Origin: Bradyrhizobium sp. Ce-3
GTDB taxonomy: Bacteria > Pseudomonadota > Alphaproteobacteria > Rhizobiales > Xanthobacteraceae
Length of the DNA stretch: 64,000 nucleotides
Assembly: GCF_022835695.1 (NCBI RefSeq)
Contig: NZ_BQUV01000003.1
Span: 698,283-762,282, forward strand
Direction of reading: 5' to 3'
The notes under the pieces were generated by a model that had not been told where the DNA came from, searched no databases, and saw only the letters and a list, made by a program, of their open reading frames with translations. The position numbers and the translations under genes are program-made. Within the stretch, counting starts at the first letter, position 1; the number at the start of each line of letters is the position of its first letter. Shown here one piece after another: positions 35,503 to 45,045 of the stretch.

Positions 35503-36462
35503 TCAATTGAGCGGCGGCTTCGGTAAGCCATCCAGGGGAATTGGGTTTGCCAAACCGGGCCGAGACATTTTTGGTTGATCGGCTGGCAAGAGTGTTTGAA
35601 GGGGAAGCAATGGCGCCGGCTTAGCGGTCGCCTTTCGCGTCACCCTCGGGTTGCTTTGTGGCGAATAGCTCTTTTCAAAAACGGAAAGCTGTCTCTTCAC
35701 CTCCTCAGAAGTGAAGCGCCTCTCGTATTTTGTTCCATCGTATTCGAGTTCTATCGTGAATGGAACGAAATCGTTCATGAATTTGGAGAGCGGAATTCCA
35801 TCTTTGCCAGTTTCGATGAATGGCTTTTCAGAGCTGCTAATCTCAAACTCGGCGAGAGGCGGAATTCCGAAAGTATCATCTGCGGAAGTTGGTATCCATG
35901 GATGCGGGAAACATGCGATGGCTTTTGATTCATCCGGATCTTGAGCGAGCAAGAGCAAAGGTATTGTCATATTTGTTTGCTCAGAACGCATAACCCCGCT
36001 GAACTTCGCTATGGGCTTATCAGAAATGTTTCTTCCTTTGCCTCCGAACGAAACAACTCGAATTTCGGGTTGATCGGACAATTTTTGCATTGTCAGAAAG
36101 TACCCGAGACCGTTTGCTGTCTGATCAAAATTCCAGACAATGTTGCCGACCGCCGCAGGTTCTGACAATCGAGACGGGCTTGCGAAAAACGTCCCGATAA
36201 AAATTCCTGTTCCTAGAAAAACTGACGCCGCCAGCGCATAGGCTACATAAATAATTGCCTTGCCGACCAGTTTTGCTAGCGAGTTCCATTTTACGGCGAC
36301 GAGAAAAGTAGCAACGAAAAGGGTCGCGTTGACGGCCCCAGCACGGAATTGACCTTCGGTGAATTTCTCTGCGGCGATAAGGAAAAAAACGAAAAGCGCG
36401 ATACCTGCTATGGCCCACCGAAGTGCCGGACCAATTTTGTCGGGAATTTCAGAATCGGACAT
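35503..36462 (-). CDS. Hypothetical membrane protein in an AT-richer segment
   Basis: A 319-residue protein with three or four hydrophobic helices in the first 100 residues (IAGIALFVFFLIAAEKF, ATLFVATFLVAV, AIIYVAYALAASVFLGTGIFIGTFF) and a soluble remainder ending in a Pro-rich tail. No family recognised. The start is uncertain: ATG 36462 has no clear ribosome site and a GTG at 36504 would add 14 residues. Base composition of the gene and its upstream 250 bases is visibly more AT-rich than everything around it, suggesting recent acquisition. Confidence 0.65.
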   Translation of the reverse strand: MSDSEIPDKIGPALRWAIAGIALFVFFLIAAEKFTEGQFRAGAVNATLFVATFLVAVKWNSLAKLVGKAIIYVAYALAASVFLGTGIFIGTFFASPSRLSEPAAVGNIVWNFDQTANGLGYFLTMQKLSDQPEIRVVSFGGKGRNISDKPIAKFSGVMRSEQTNMTIPLLLLAQDPDESKAIACFPHPWIPTSADDTFGIPPLAEFEISSSEKPFIETGKDGIPLSKFMNDFVPFTIELEYDGTKYERRFTSEEVKRQLSVFEKSYSPQSNPRVTRKATAKPAPLLPLQTLLPADQPKMSRPGLANPIPLDGLPKPPLN

Positions 36463-36753
36463 AGGAGGTGGCCAACAAGAATCATCGATAGTTTTCAATA
36501 TCACTTCCGAATGTAGGGCTTGAAGCGCTCGCGCTAACCGCGATCACGCTAACCAAGCCATTTCTTTCGTGGACAGTTCTCAAACTGCCCCGGTTTGGCC
36601 AGGAAGCGATCCCGCTGAGAATGAGAGTTAATGAGTTTATTGCAATTATTGCAATAATGAAGTGCAATAGTCGGCAATTATAATGTAATGTGCAATGGGC
36701 CATTTTGAGTGGGCGGTCGGGATCACCCCGTCCACCACATCAGGAACGGCACC

Positions 36754-37371
36754 ATGAAGCTCTATCACTTTGCCCTCTCCGGCCACGCGCATCGCGCGCG
36801 CCTGTTCATGTCCCTGCTCGGCATTCCGCACGAACTGGTCGACGTCGACCTGAAGTCCGCGGCGCAGAAGACGCCGGAATTCCTCGCGCTCAATCCGTTC
36901 GGCCAGGTGCCGGTGCTGGACGATGACGGCACCATCATTTCCGACTCCAACGCGATCATGGTCTATCTCGCGACCAAGCTCGGCCGCACCGACTGGCTGC
37001 CGCAGGATGCCAAGGGTGCCGCCGCCGTGCAGCGCTGGCTGTCGGTTGCCGCCGGCGATCTCGCGTTCGGGCCCGCCGCGGCGCGGCTCATCACCGTGTT
37101 CGGTGCCAAGCACAATCCGGACGACGTGATCGCGCGCGCCCATGTGCTGCTCAAGCGGCTCGAGGCGCATCTTGCCGATCGCGACTGGCTGGCCGGCACG
37201 GGCCCGACGATCGCCGATGTCGCGCTCTACAGCTATCTGTCGAGCGCGCCCGAAGGCAATGTCGATCTCTCCGCCTATGTCAGCGTCAACGCCTTCCTGC
37301 GCCGGATCGAGGCGCTGCCGGGCTTCGTGCCCTTTGCCAAGACGGCCGCCGGTCTGGCGGCAGCTGCGTGA
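36754..37371 (+). CDS. Glutathione S-transferase family protein
   Basis: A 205-residue GST. The N-terminal half begins [23 protein letters not shown] and has the cis-proline loop [11 protein letters not shown] and [10 protein letters not shown]; the C-terminal half carries [19 protein letters not shown] precedes ATG 36754. It is 60 bases upstream of the PNPOx-reductase fusion and probably co-transcribed. Such pairs occur in rhizobia; the substrate is not known. Confidence 0.87.
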   Translation: MKLYHFALSGHAHRARLFMSLLGIPHELVDVDLKSAAQKTPEFLALNPFGQVPVLDDDGTIISDSNAIMVYLATKLGRTDWLPQDAKGAAAVQRWLSVAAGDLAFGPAAARLITVFGAKHNPDDVIARAHVLLKRLEAHLADRDWLAGTGPTIADVALYSYLSSAPEGNVDLSAYVSVNAFLRRIEALPGFVPFAKTAAGLAAAA

Positions 37372-37431
37372 GATGTCGACCGGGCGTGCCCCGCGGGCGC
37401 GCCCGTCCAACCCCGAAAGGGAGGCGACGCG

Positions 37432-39507
37432 ATGAGCGACAGGCGAACCAGGAGCAAGCTCGCGACCTGGCATCAAGGCGAGCTGGCGATCCAGCAGAAG
37501 GTCGGCGTCGTCGAGAAGATGGCGGCGGTCGGCCAGCGCGCGGTGCGCGACTTCATGCCCGACCAGCATCGCGATTTCTTCGCGCAGATACCTTTCATCG
37601 TGGTCGGCAGCGTGGACCGAAGCGGTGACGTCTGGGCCTCGCTGCTGGCCGGCCGGCCCGGCTTCATTGCCTCGCCGACGCCGCGGAGCCTCGAGATCGA
37701 TGCGCGGCCCGACGCCAGCGATCCCGTCAGCGAAGGCATGCGCGAAGGCGATGCGATCGGCCTGCTCGGAATCGAGCTGCACACGCGGCGCCGCAACCGT
37801 GCCAACGGGCTGCTGCGCGCATCGTCAGGCAAGGCGCTCAGCTTCGAGCTCGATCAGAGCTTTGGCAATTGCCCGCAATACATCCAGCTGCGCGATTTCA
37901 CCTTCGTGCGTGCGCCGGATGAGCCGTTCAAGGGAGAGGTCGAGGCGAGCACGACGCTCGATCAGGCCGCGCGCGACACGATCGCGGCGGCCGATACCTT
38001 CTTCGTGGCGTCCTATGCCGAGCGCGAGGACCGTCGCCAGGTCGACGTCTCGCATCGCGGCGGCAAGGCCGGCTTCGTGCGCGTCGCCGCCGACGGCACG
38101 CTGACGATCCCCGATTTCGCCGGCAATCTGTTCTTCAACACGCTGGGCAACATCCTCGTCAACGGCAAGGCCGGGCTGCTGTTCGTCGATTTCGAGACCG
38201 GCGACATGCTGCAGTTGAGCGGCGATGCCGAGGTGATGCTGGACTCGCCCGAGATCGCGGCGTTCCAGGGCGCCGAGCGGCTGTGGAGTTTCCGCGCCCG
38301 CCGCGTGGTGCGCCGGCGCGGCTCGCTGCCGCTGCGCTGGGCCTTTCGCGCCGACGGCTGGTCGCCGAATGCGCTGATGACCGGCGACTGGGCGCAGGCC
38401 GCCGATCGTATCCGGGCAACCGAGCGCGCGAGGCAGTGGCGTCCGTTCAGGGTCACCGAGATCGTCGACGAGAGCCGCGCGATCCGCTCGTTTCATCTGC
38501 AGCCGGTCGATGGCGCGGGGCTGCTCCCCCATCAGGCCGGACAGCATCTGCCGATCCGCCTCTCGTTGCCCGGCTCAGAGAAGCCTGTTATCCGCACCTA
38601 CACGCTGTCGGTCGCGCCGTCGGACGGCATGTACCGCATCAGCGTGAAGCGCGACGGGCTGGTGTCGCGGCATCTCCACGACACGATCCATGTCGGCGAC
38701 ATCATCGAGGCGCGAGCGCCGGGCGGCGGCTTCACGATCGATGCGCGCGAGAAGCGGCCCGCGGTGCTGCTCGCCGGCGGCGTCGGGATCACGCCGCTGC
38801 TCGCGATGCTGCGCCACGTGGTCTACGAAGGGCTGCGCACCCGCGGCATCCGGCCGACCTTCCTGTTCCAGGCGGCGCATGCGAAGGCGGACCGCGCGTT
38901 CGGCGACGAACTGCAGCAGCTGGCCGATGCCGCCGGCGGTGCTATCAGGATCATCCGCGTGCTCAGTGACGTCGCTGGCGCCGAGCAGGGCACGGATTAC
39001 GACGCCGCGGGCCGGATCGACATGGCGCTGCTGTCGCGCGTCCTGCCGTTCAACGACTACGACTTCTATCTGTGCGGGCCGCCGCGGTTCACTCAGTCGC
39101 TCTATGACGCCTTGCGCGGCTACAACATCGCCGATGGCAGGATTCATGCCGAGTCCTTCGGCCCGTCGTCGCTGCTGCGGAAGCCGGACGTCGTCACCAC
39201 GGCGCCGCCGCGCCGGCCGGCCGCGACCGCGCCGGTCCCGGTCGCCTTCACCGCATCGATGAAGGAGGCGCGCTGGACGCCGGAGTCGGGAACGCTGCTC
39301 GACCTCGCGGAGGCGCGCGGCCTCAGTCCCGGATTCAGTTGCCGCGAAGGCAATTGCGGAAGCTGTCGAACGAAACTGCTGGCGGGCGCCGTCACCTATG
39401 TGAAGCAACCGACCGCCGAGTTTGCCGATGACGAGGTGCTGATCTGCTGCGCGGTGCCGGCGCAGCCGGATGGCGATGGCGAGGAGCGGATTCAGCTCGA
39501 TCTCTGA
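37432..39507 (+). CDS. Fusion: PNPOx-like flavin domain, FAD/NAD(P)H reductase and plant-type ferredoxin
   Basis: A 691-residue three-part protein. Residues about 40-320 resemble a pyridoxamine 5'-phosphate oxidase-like split-barrel flavin domain (IPFIVVGSVDRSGDVWASLL, NILVNGKAGLLFVDFETGD). Residues about 345-570 form a ferredoxin-NADP reductase-like module (FAD motif RTYTLSV, NAD motif GGVGITPLLAMLRH, end LCGPPRF). Residues about 600-691 are a plant-type [2Fe-2S] domain with Cys637, Cys642, Cys645 and Cys672 or 673 (CREGNCGSCRTK). Electron flow NAD(P)H to FAD to 2Fe-2S is expected, with delivery to the fused flavin domain or to a separate oxygenase. Start ATG 37432 follows GGGAGG. Confidence 0.9.
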   Translation: MSDRRTRSKLATWHQGELAIQQKVGVVEKMAAVGQRAVRDFMPDQHRDFFAQIPFIVVGSVDRSGDVWASLLAGRPGFIASPTPRSLEIDARPDASDPVSEGMREGDAIGLLGIELHTRRRNRANGLLRASSGKALSFELDQSFGNCPQYIQLRDFTFVRAPDEPFKGEVEASTTLDQAARDTIAAADTFFVASYAEREDRRQVDVSHRGGKAGFVRVAADGTLTIPDFAGNLFFNTLGNILVNGKAGLLFVDFETGDMLQLSGDAEVMLDSPEIAAFQGAERLWSFRARRVVRRRGSLPLRWAFRADGWSPNALMTGDWAQAADRIRATERARQWRPFRVTEIVDESRAIRSFHLQPVDGAGLLPHQAGQHLPIRLSLPGSEKPVIRTYTLSVAPSDGMYRISVKRDGLVSRHLHDTIHVGDIIEARAPGGGFTIDAREKRPAVLLAGGVGITPLLAMLRHVVYEGLRTRGIRPTFLFQAAHAKADRAFGDELQQLADAAGGAIRIIRVLSDVAGAEQGTDYDAAGRIDMALLSRVLPFNDYDFYLCGPPRFTQSLYDALRGYNIADGRIHAESFGPSSLLRKPDVVTTAPPRRPAATAPVPVAFTASMKEARWTPESGTLLDLAEARGLSPGFSCREGNCGSCRTKLLAGAVTYVKQPTAEFADDEVLICCAVPAQPDGDGEERIQLDL

Positions 39508-39542
39508 ACAGCCGTACGCATCCTGCACAGCGCCTTCGCCGC

Positions 39543-39898
39543 TCAGCCCATGCTGCCCGGCATGAAGCAGCGTGGCCGCGGGTGGCCGTTCAGGTAATAC
39601 GGCCAGACCATGGTGCGGCCGGCGCGGTTCGGGCCAGTCACGACGGCCTCATCGGGAACGTCGACCCACTCACCCTCGAGGCGGACGCGGTAGTGGCCGT
39701 CCTTGGTGTCCCAATCGGCATCGTCGACGCGCTGCGCGTCGCTGCCGTCGCAGCAGGGACCCTTGCCGCTGTGCAGGCTTTCATACCAGCCGTTCAACTC
39801 GGGATGGTCGTGATCATGGGCCTGGCCGGACCGATCGCCGGCATCGACAGCACGGCGGTGAGCACGGTGAGCGTCATACGCAAACGCGGTTTGTTCAT
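39543..39898 (-). pseudogene. Small secreted protein gene with a frameshift between signal peptide and mature domain
   Basis: The mature domain (from about 39829 down to TGA at 39543) is open and reads QAHDHDHPELNGWYESL, then CCDGSDAQRVDDADW and WPYYLNGHPRPRCFMPGSMG. A convincing signal peptide, MNKPRLRMTLTVLTAVLSMP, begins at ATG 39898 but is in another frame and would stop early. Joining PAIGPA to QAHDHDHP needs a shift of one base near 39826-39832. Either a base is missing (mutation or sequencing error) or the gene is dead; the open frame itself could start upstream but would then lack a signal peptide. Confidence 0.65.
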
Positions 39899-40041
39899 CT
39901 GGTTCCCAATTCCGGGCGCCCATCTCGGGCCAATCCGGAAGTGGTCACCGGGTTCCTGACATCAATAGGATGACAAATATCATATAATCACGTTCGCGAG
40001 AGGGTACGGCGTGCCGCCGGGTCGGGCCGGGTGCCGGCAAT

Positions 40042-40617
40042 TCAGGCAAGCAGGCCCATCACCTGGTCGATCACGGCCTTCACCCGCCTGGCATCCGGCC
40101 TCTGATGCGCCAGCGCCAGCAGCCCGGCATGCACCACCATGATGGTCTGCGCGGTGACGTCGGGATCAAAGCCCTTGCTGAATTCGGCGCGGCCGGCGCG
40201 CAGCCGCGTGCGCAGCAGGTCTTCAAGCCGCCGGTTGTAGCGCTCGATGCTCTTGCGGAGCTCGGCCTGATCGAGCGAGCCGTCGGTCGCCGAATTGATC
40301 GACAGGCAGCCGCGCTGTCCCTTCTCGCCCGAGCAATAGGGGATGAAGCCGGTGAGCCATTGCCGGATGGCCTCGCGGGCCGGTCCCGGTTGCGCCAGCA
40401 CGCGCTCGGCCCAGCCCAGGATGCCGTCGTGATAGCGGTCCAGCACTTTCAGGAACAGCGCGTTCTTGTCGCCGAACGCCGCATAGAGGCTGGGCTTGGC
40501 GACGCCGCTCATCGCGGTGATCTCGTCGAGCGAGGTCGCCTGAAATCCCTTCTGCCAGAACATCTGGCGGGCGATTTCCAGGACGTCGTCGGGATCGAAG
40601 CTGCGCGGCCGTGCCAT
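40042..40617 (-). CDS. TetR family transcriptional regulator
   Basis: A 191-residue repressor: HTH about 10-55 with MFWQKGFQATSLDEITAMSGVAKPSLYAAFGDKNALF, and a C-terminal TetR_C domain containing GQRGCLSINSATD, typical of regulators of quinone-reactive oxidoreductases. Divergent from the oxidoreductase gene across 125 bases with a strong palindrome at 40704-40719. It most likely represses both. Confidence 0.88.
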   Translation of the reverse strand: MARPRSFDPDDVLEIARQMFWQKGFQATSLDEITAMSGVAKPSLYAAFGDKNALFLKVLDRYHDGILGWAERVLAQPGPAREAIRQWLTGFIPYCSGEKGQRGCLSINSATDGSLDQAELRKSIERYNRRLEDLLRTRLRAGRAEFSKGFDPDVTAQTIMVVHAGLLALAHQRPDARRVKAVIDQVMGLLA

Positions 40618-40703
40618 ATCTCTCTTTTATTTACTCCTGCGTCGGATGTGAAGCCTTCACCTTGCTGTGAAAGCAGGCTTGACCATTGACGTGCGCCGCA
40701 TTC

Positions 40704-40719
40704 TGTACTTACAAGTACA
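40704..40719. promoter_or_regulatory. Operator of the TetR at 40042
   Basis: TGTACTTACAAGTACA has seven-base perfect arms around a two-base centre and lies between the divergent TetR and oxidoreductase starts, 24 bases before the latter. The motif is typical for this TetR branch. Confidence 0.7.
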
Positions 40720-40742
40720 TAATGAAATCGGGAGATCGTGCC

Positions 40743-41729
40743 ATGAAGGCGGTTCAGGTCGTTGCGTTCGGGCGTGCGGCGGACGTAGTCAAGCTCAACG
40801 AGGTGCCGGATGTCGGCGCTCCCGGCCCCAACGAGGTGGTGGTCGCAGTCGAGGCCGCGCCGATCAACAATTCGGATTTCATGATCATCGCGGGGCGCTA
40901 CGGCTATCTGCCGACGCCGCCGGCCACGCTCGGGATCGAGGGCGTCGGGCGGGTGGTCGCCGCGGGACCGCAGGTCAAGAACCTGAAGGCCGGCGACCGC
41001 ACGCTGATTCCATTCACGGTCCCGACCTGGACCGAGCGCGTCAAGTTCACGGCGTCGTGGCAACGGCCGTTGCCGGAAAAGGCGGATATCCAGCAACTCT
41101 CCATGATCGGGGTCAATCCGGCGACCGCCTATCTGCTGCTGACCGATTTCGTGAAGCTTCCACCCGGCGGCTGGGTGATCCAGAACGGCGCCAACTCGGC
41201 GACGGCGCGGGCGGTGATCGCGATTGCCAGGTCGCTCGGCTTGAAGACCGTCAACATCGTCCGGCGCGAGGAGGTCGTCGACGAGGTCAAGGCGGCCGGC
41301 GGCGATGTCGTGCTGGTCGACGGACCTGACCTCGCCAAGCGCGTCGCCAGGGAGACGGACAAAGCGCCGATCCAGCTGGCGCTCGATGTCGTTGGCGGCA
41401 CATCCGCCTTGAACCTGATGAATTGCCTCGCGCCAAAAGGCGTGCTCGTCATCTACAGCGCGATGAGCGGACAGCCGTTCTCGGGCTCGGCCCTGAGCGT
41501 GATCTTCAACGAGGTGTCGGTGCGCGGCTTCTGGCTCGGCCATTGGGGCAAGACCGCAAGCGACGAGGCGCTGGCGAGGATGTACGATCATCTGGTGCCG
41601 ATGGTCGCATCGGGCGCGATCAGCGCGCCGGTGGTGGGCAGCTACGGTCTGGAGAAATTCCCGGAGGCGATCGCGCAAGCGGCGGCGTTCAAGGGCAAGG
41701 TCATCTTCACGCCGAACTGGGCCGTGTAG
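40743..41729 (+). CDS. MDR/zinc-type quinone oxidoreductase, MECR (enoyl-reductase)-like
   Basis: A 328-residue medium-chain dehydrogenase/reductase. It lacks the zinc-binding cysteines of alcohol dehydrogenases and has instead the MECR/Etr1-like segments PINNSDFMIIAGRYG and IQNGANSATARAVIAIARSLGLKTVNIVRR, the second including the cofactor loop. Such enzymes reduce C=C bonds of enoyl thioesters or quinones with NADPH. ATG 40743 has GGGAG upstream. Controlled by the divergent TetR. Confidence 0.85.
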   Translation: MKAVQVVAFGRAADVVKLNEVPDVGAPGPNEVVVAVEAAPINNSDFMIIAGRYGYLPTPPATLGIEGVGRVVAAGPQVKNLKAGDRTLIPFTVPTWTERVKFTASWQRPLPEKADIQQLSMIGVNPATAYLLLTDFVKLPPGGWVIQNGANSATARAVIAIARSLGLKTVNIVRREEVVDEVKAAGGDVVLVDGPDLAKRVARETDKAPIQLALDVVGGTSALNLMNCLAPKGVLVIYSAMSGQPFSGSALSVIFNEVSVRGFWLGHWGKTASDEALARMYDHLVPMVASGAISAPVVGSYGLEKFPEAIAQAAAFKGKVIFTPNWAV

Positions 41730-41765
41730 CTATCAATGCCGGCGCCGCCCGGAATGCAGCCTCGT

Positions 41766-42797
41766 TTACGGCGAACCGGCTGCGACCAGCTTGCGCCGCG
41801 CCGCGACCAGGTCAATGAGCCCCGACCTGTTTTTGTTATATGCCTTGTCGAGCTCGCGAGCGTGGCCGAGCAACACCCATGGCGCCACTCTCGCCAAGTG
41901 CGCCATGACCTCGGCAGTTTGCGCCTTCCGGGCAGAAGCCCGCATCTTCTGGTCGGCGAAGTAAAGCATCAGCGAATGCGAGCGGTTGGTCGGTATCACG
42001 CCGTACAGCAGTGTCGTTGTCGTCATGCTATAGGCATAGAGCATGTCCGACAGCGGCATCAGTCGGAACCTGAACCAGCCCCTTTGCAACACGTGCGTGT
42101 CGGTAATCCGCACGTGGCCGCGAAGCTTCAAGCCAGATCTGGCCGTCGTAATGTCATGCTCCAGCCGCGCGCTGAGCATTTCCAACGCATTGGCGGCCTG
42201 CCCGCAGACCGCACGTAAATCGGGATGCGATGATGGCGCGTTAAATCGCGAGAGTGCTCGCCAGCCGATCAAGATAGCGAGCGCCAATGGTACCGCAATC
42301 AAGATCAGCACGACCGCGACGGCGGCGGAGGTGTATTGCTCCGTGTCGAGCATGACAGGGAGAAACGCCGCGCTGGCATCGCCACTCCGCTTGGTGAGGC
42401 GACTGATCCGGCCGATCGTCTCCATGTCGGCGGCAAGCAGGCCGCCGCTCAGCGCTTTCGCGTCGAGAACGCGATCCGGGAGCGCCTTGATCAAGAGCAA
42501 GCGGTCCCCGAGCTGGGCAATAGAGAATATCGTGTGGTCATATTTGCCCCGGGAGTAGACGCCGGTCGAAACGACCTTGTCGGCCTGCAGCGCGACCCAG
42601 TTGCGCGATAGTTGCGGAAGACCCGTCACCGCGCGCACCTGGTCTTGCGACATCGCAACCGCGCCTCTGGCGTAGTTGTCGAGAAACTGTACGTTTTTCA
42701 GCACCATGACAGCTGCAAACGCCAGCAGCACAAGGCACGCGCCGAGCTGACGCAAGCTCGTGTTGCGGATCTGGCGCTCGACCCATGTCATGCTCAT
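41766..42797 (-). CDS. Membrane protein of unknown function
   Basis: A 343-residue protein with one N-terminal membrane helix (about 17-35), a periplasmic stretch of about 110 residues (for example AVTGLPQLSRNWVALQADKVVSTG), a second helix (AAVAVVLILIAVPLALAILIGW, about 157-178) and a C-terminal cytosolic part of 165 residues. No known domain recognised. The two-helix plus loop layout resembles sensor or stress proteins, but no HAMP or kinase module follows. Convergent with the oxidoreductase. Confidence 0.7.
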   Translation of the reverse strand: MSMTWVERQIRNTSLRQLGACLVLLAFAAVMVLKNVQFLDNYARGAVAMSQDQVRAVTGLPQLSRNWVALQADKVVSTGVYSRGKYDHTIFSIAQLGDRLLLIKALPDRVLDAKALSGGLLAADMETIGRISRLTKRSGDASAAFLPVMLDTEQYTSAAVAVVLILIAVPLALAILIGWRALSRFNAPSSHPDLRAVCGQAANALEMLSARLEHDITTARSGLKLRGHVRITDTHVLQRGWFRFRLMPLSDMLYAYSMTTTTLLYGVIPTNRSHSLMLYFADQKMRASARKAQTAEVMAHLARVAPWVLLGHARELDKAYNKNRSGLIDLVAARRKLVAAGSP

Positions 42798-43166
42798 ACC
42801 TCTGCTTCCGGTCGGACCCGCCTATCGTTCGGGCGTTTGTCTGCCTGGTCCTTCGAGGCAGGCACCCTGGGAACGTCGCGCGAATGCAATCTCCGATCGT
42901 TCGGGAAGCTCGGCCGGCCGCCGCGACGATGAACTCAGGCGTATAGTCTTGCTTCGGGACTGCTGCCGGAGGCTGCAGCGCAGGTGATTAAAGTGACTTT
43001 AACGGCGGGGGCCTGGCTTGGTGTCGGTCACGTTTCGATTGCTTGAACTCATAAAATTTGAGCTTTGGTCTTCCCCGCTCGTGCACTACGGCGCGGCAAG
43101 CGGACGCGCTACGACAGGCTCGCCGCTCAATTGGACGCTGCCGGCGCGCTGGTGTAGAGATCGCGC
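42798..43166. other. Intergenic region with one AT-rich palindrome
   Basis: 369 bases without a convincing gene. It holds a hairpin-forming CTGCCT/AGGCAG pair near 42841-42865 and the perfect palindrome TTAAAGTGACTTTAA (42988-43002), listed in findings. No promoter could be assigned with confidence. Confidence 0.4.
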
Positions 43167-43982
43167 ATGACAGCGCATGCCAGGATCGAAGCGATCGCCA
43201 ACGAGGTCCTCGCCTCGTGGGCCAGCCACTCCCAAATCCAGACGTTTTCCTCGCGGCCGGACGGCATCACGCTGGCGCAGGCCTATCAGGTCACGCCGTT
43301 GCTTCGCGCGGCGTTCGAGGCCCGCGGCGAGCGAATAACCGGCCGCAAGATCGGTTTCACCAATCGCCAGATGTGGCAGGCCTACGGCGTCGACTCGCCG
43401 GTGTGGGGATACGCCACCAGCCGCACCACGCGCGACCTCGCGGACACGCAGGTGATGGCGCTGGATGATTTGTGCGAACCCCGCATCGAGCCGGAGATCA
43501 TGTTCGGCATCGGCGCGCAGCCGTCGCCGTCCATGAGCGATGATGCGCTGCTCGGCTGCATCGCGTGGGTCGCGCTCGGCTATGAGATCGTGCAGTCGAT
43601 CTACCCGGATTGGAAATTCGCCGCCGCCGACACCGTGGCCGCGAACGGCGTGCACGGGGCGCTGCTGATCGGCACGCGTCATGCGATCGCGCCGCGCAAG
43701 AGCGCATGGCAGCGTGAGCTCGCCACCTTCGAGGCCGAGCTTCAGTGCGACGGCAAGACGGTGCAGCGCGGCGGCGGCGCGCTGGTGCTCGACAGCCCGC
43801 TGCAGGCGTTGCGCCATCTGGTCGAACTGCTGGCCAAGGACCCGCACAATCCGCCGCTGGCTGTGGGCGACGTGATTTCCACCGGCACCCTGACATTGCC
43901 GATGCCGATCAAGCCAGGCGAGCGCTGGACCGCCAAGGCCATCGGCATTCCCCTCGAAGACGTCACTGTTCAATTCGCCTGA
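43167..43982 (+). CDS. 2-keto-4-pentenoate hydratase-like protein (FAH superfamily)
   Basis: A 271-residue member of the 2-oxopent-4-enoate hydratase/decarboxylase family. Typical blocks are GRKIGFTNRQMWQAYGVDSPVWGY near residues 60-80, CEPRIEPEIMFGIG with the metal-ligand glutamates, and GYEIVQSIYPDW; the C-terminus has VGDVISTGTLT. In known pathways the enzyme hydrates 2-hydroxypentadienoate from meta-cleavage of aromatics. It stands alone here, without meta-cleavage genes, 237 bases upstream of mosB. Confidence 0.87.
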   Translation: MTAHARIEAIANEVLASWASHSQIQTFSSRPDGITLAQAYQVTPLLRAAFEARGERITGRKIGFTNRQMWQAYGVDSPVWGYATSRTTRDLADTQVMALDDLCEPRIEPEIMFGIGAQPSPSMSDDALLGCIAWVALGYEIVQSIYPDWKFAAADTVAANGVHGALLIGTRHAIAPRKSAWQRELATFEAELQCDGKTVQRGGGALVLDSPLQALRHLVELLAKDPHNPPLAVGDVISTGTLTLPMPIKPGERWTAKAIGIPLEDVTVQFA

Positions 43983-44219
43983 CCGTGTCTCGCGCCGCCG
44001 GGCACCCGTAATAATCGCGTGGTTGCCCGATGTTAGGCCGTCGGTGCCTCGACACGGTGGTGCGCGGCATCATTGCCATTGCATCTTGAGACCGGTCCGG
44101 CTTACCGCTACCAGTGCAATTCGGTTGCGGGCCGTCGCGAGCCGCCGGTGGAGACCGGTGCGGATGTCGCAGGGGCCGACGGAAGCAATGCCAGGCGCAT
44201 TGGAGAGAGGACGTTTCTC

Positions 44220-45032
44220 ATGGCAAACACGACGGCGGAGCTCGAAGCGCTCCTGATGCAGCGGTCGCTGACCGATCCGCAGCTCTTGGCGACGGCGGAG
44301 GCGGCATCGGACTTCCGGATCCTGCCGGATGCCACGGTGATCAAGATCGGCGGGCAGAGCGTGATCGACCGCGGCCGCGCCGCGGTCTATCCGCTGGTCG
44401 ACGAGATCGTCGCGGCCCGCGAGGCGCACAAGCTGCTGATCGGGACCGGGGCGGGCACCCGTGCCCGGCATCTCTATTCGATCGCGGCCGGGCTTCGGCT
44501 GCCGGCCGGCGTGCTGTCGCAGCTCGGCGCCTCGGTTGCCGATCAGAACGCCGTGATGCTGGGCCAGTTGCTGGCCAAGCACGGCATCTCCGCGGTCAGC
44601 GGCGCCGGGCTTTCGGCCGTGCCGCTTTACCTCGCCGAGGTCAACGCCGTGATCTTCAGCGGCATGCCGCCGTATGGCTTGTGGATGCGGCCGGCGCCCG
44701 AGGGCATGATCCCGCCCTACCGCACCGACGCCGGCTGCTTCCTGGTCGCCGAGCAGTTCGGCTGCAAGGCGATGATCTATGTGAAGGACGAGAACGGCCT
44801 CTACACCGCGAACCCGAAGACCGCGAAGGGCGCGACCTTCATTCCGAAGATTTCGGTCGCCGAGATGAAGGGCAAGGGATTGCAGGATTCGATCCTCGAA
44901 TTCCCGGTGCTCGACCTGCTCGCCACCGCACGTCATGTCCGCCAGGTGCAGGTCATCAATGGCCTCGTCCCCGGCAATCTCAGCCGCGCGCTCGCGGGCG
45001 AGCATGTCGGCACCATCATCACCGCGAACTGA
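44220..45032 (+). CDS. mosB: Molybdenum storage protein subunit beta
   Basis: A 270-residue amino-acid-kinase-fold protein matching Azotobacter vinelandii MosB almost word for word: [57 protein letters not shown] and [10 protein letters not shown]. With MosA it forms the heterohexameric MoSto cage that stores molybdate as polyoxometalate clusters at the cost of ATP. ATG 44220 follows a GGAGAGAGG site; an upstream extension to 44073 is not supported. MosA follows after 13 bases. No nitrogenase or modABC gene is in the window. Confidence 0.93.
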   Translation: MANTTAELEALLMQRSLTDPQLLATAEAASDFRILPDATVIKIGGQSVIDRGRAAVYPLVDEIVAAREAHKLLIGTGAGTRARHLYSIAAGLRLPAGVLSQLGASVADQNAVMLGQLLAKHGISAVSGAGLSAVPLYLAEVNAVIFSGMPPYGLWMRPAPEGMIPPYRTDAGCFLVAEQFGCKAMIYVKDENGLYTANPKTAKGATFIPKISVAEMKGKGLQDSILEFPVLDLLATARHVRQVQVINGLVPGNLSRALAGEHVGTIITAN

Positions 45033-45045
45033 GCGAGACACGACC

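Noticed and set aside
43983-44219. Molybdenum-cofactor riboswitch or ModE box upstream of mosB
   Set aside because: I compared by eye and found neither the Moco aptamer blocks nor a ModE-type palindrome; nothing convincing is present.
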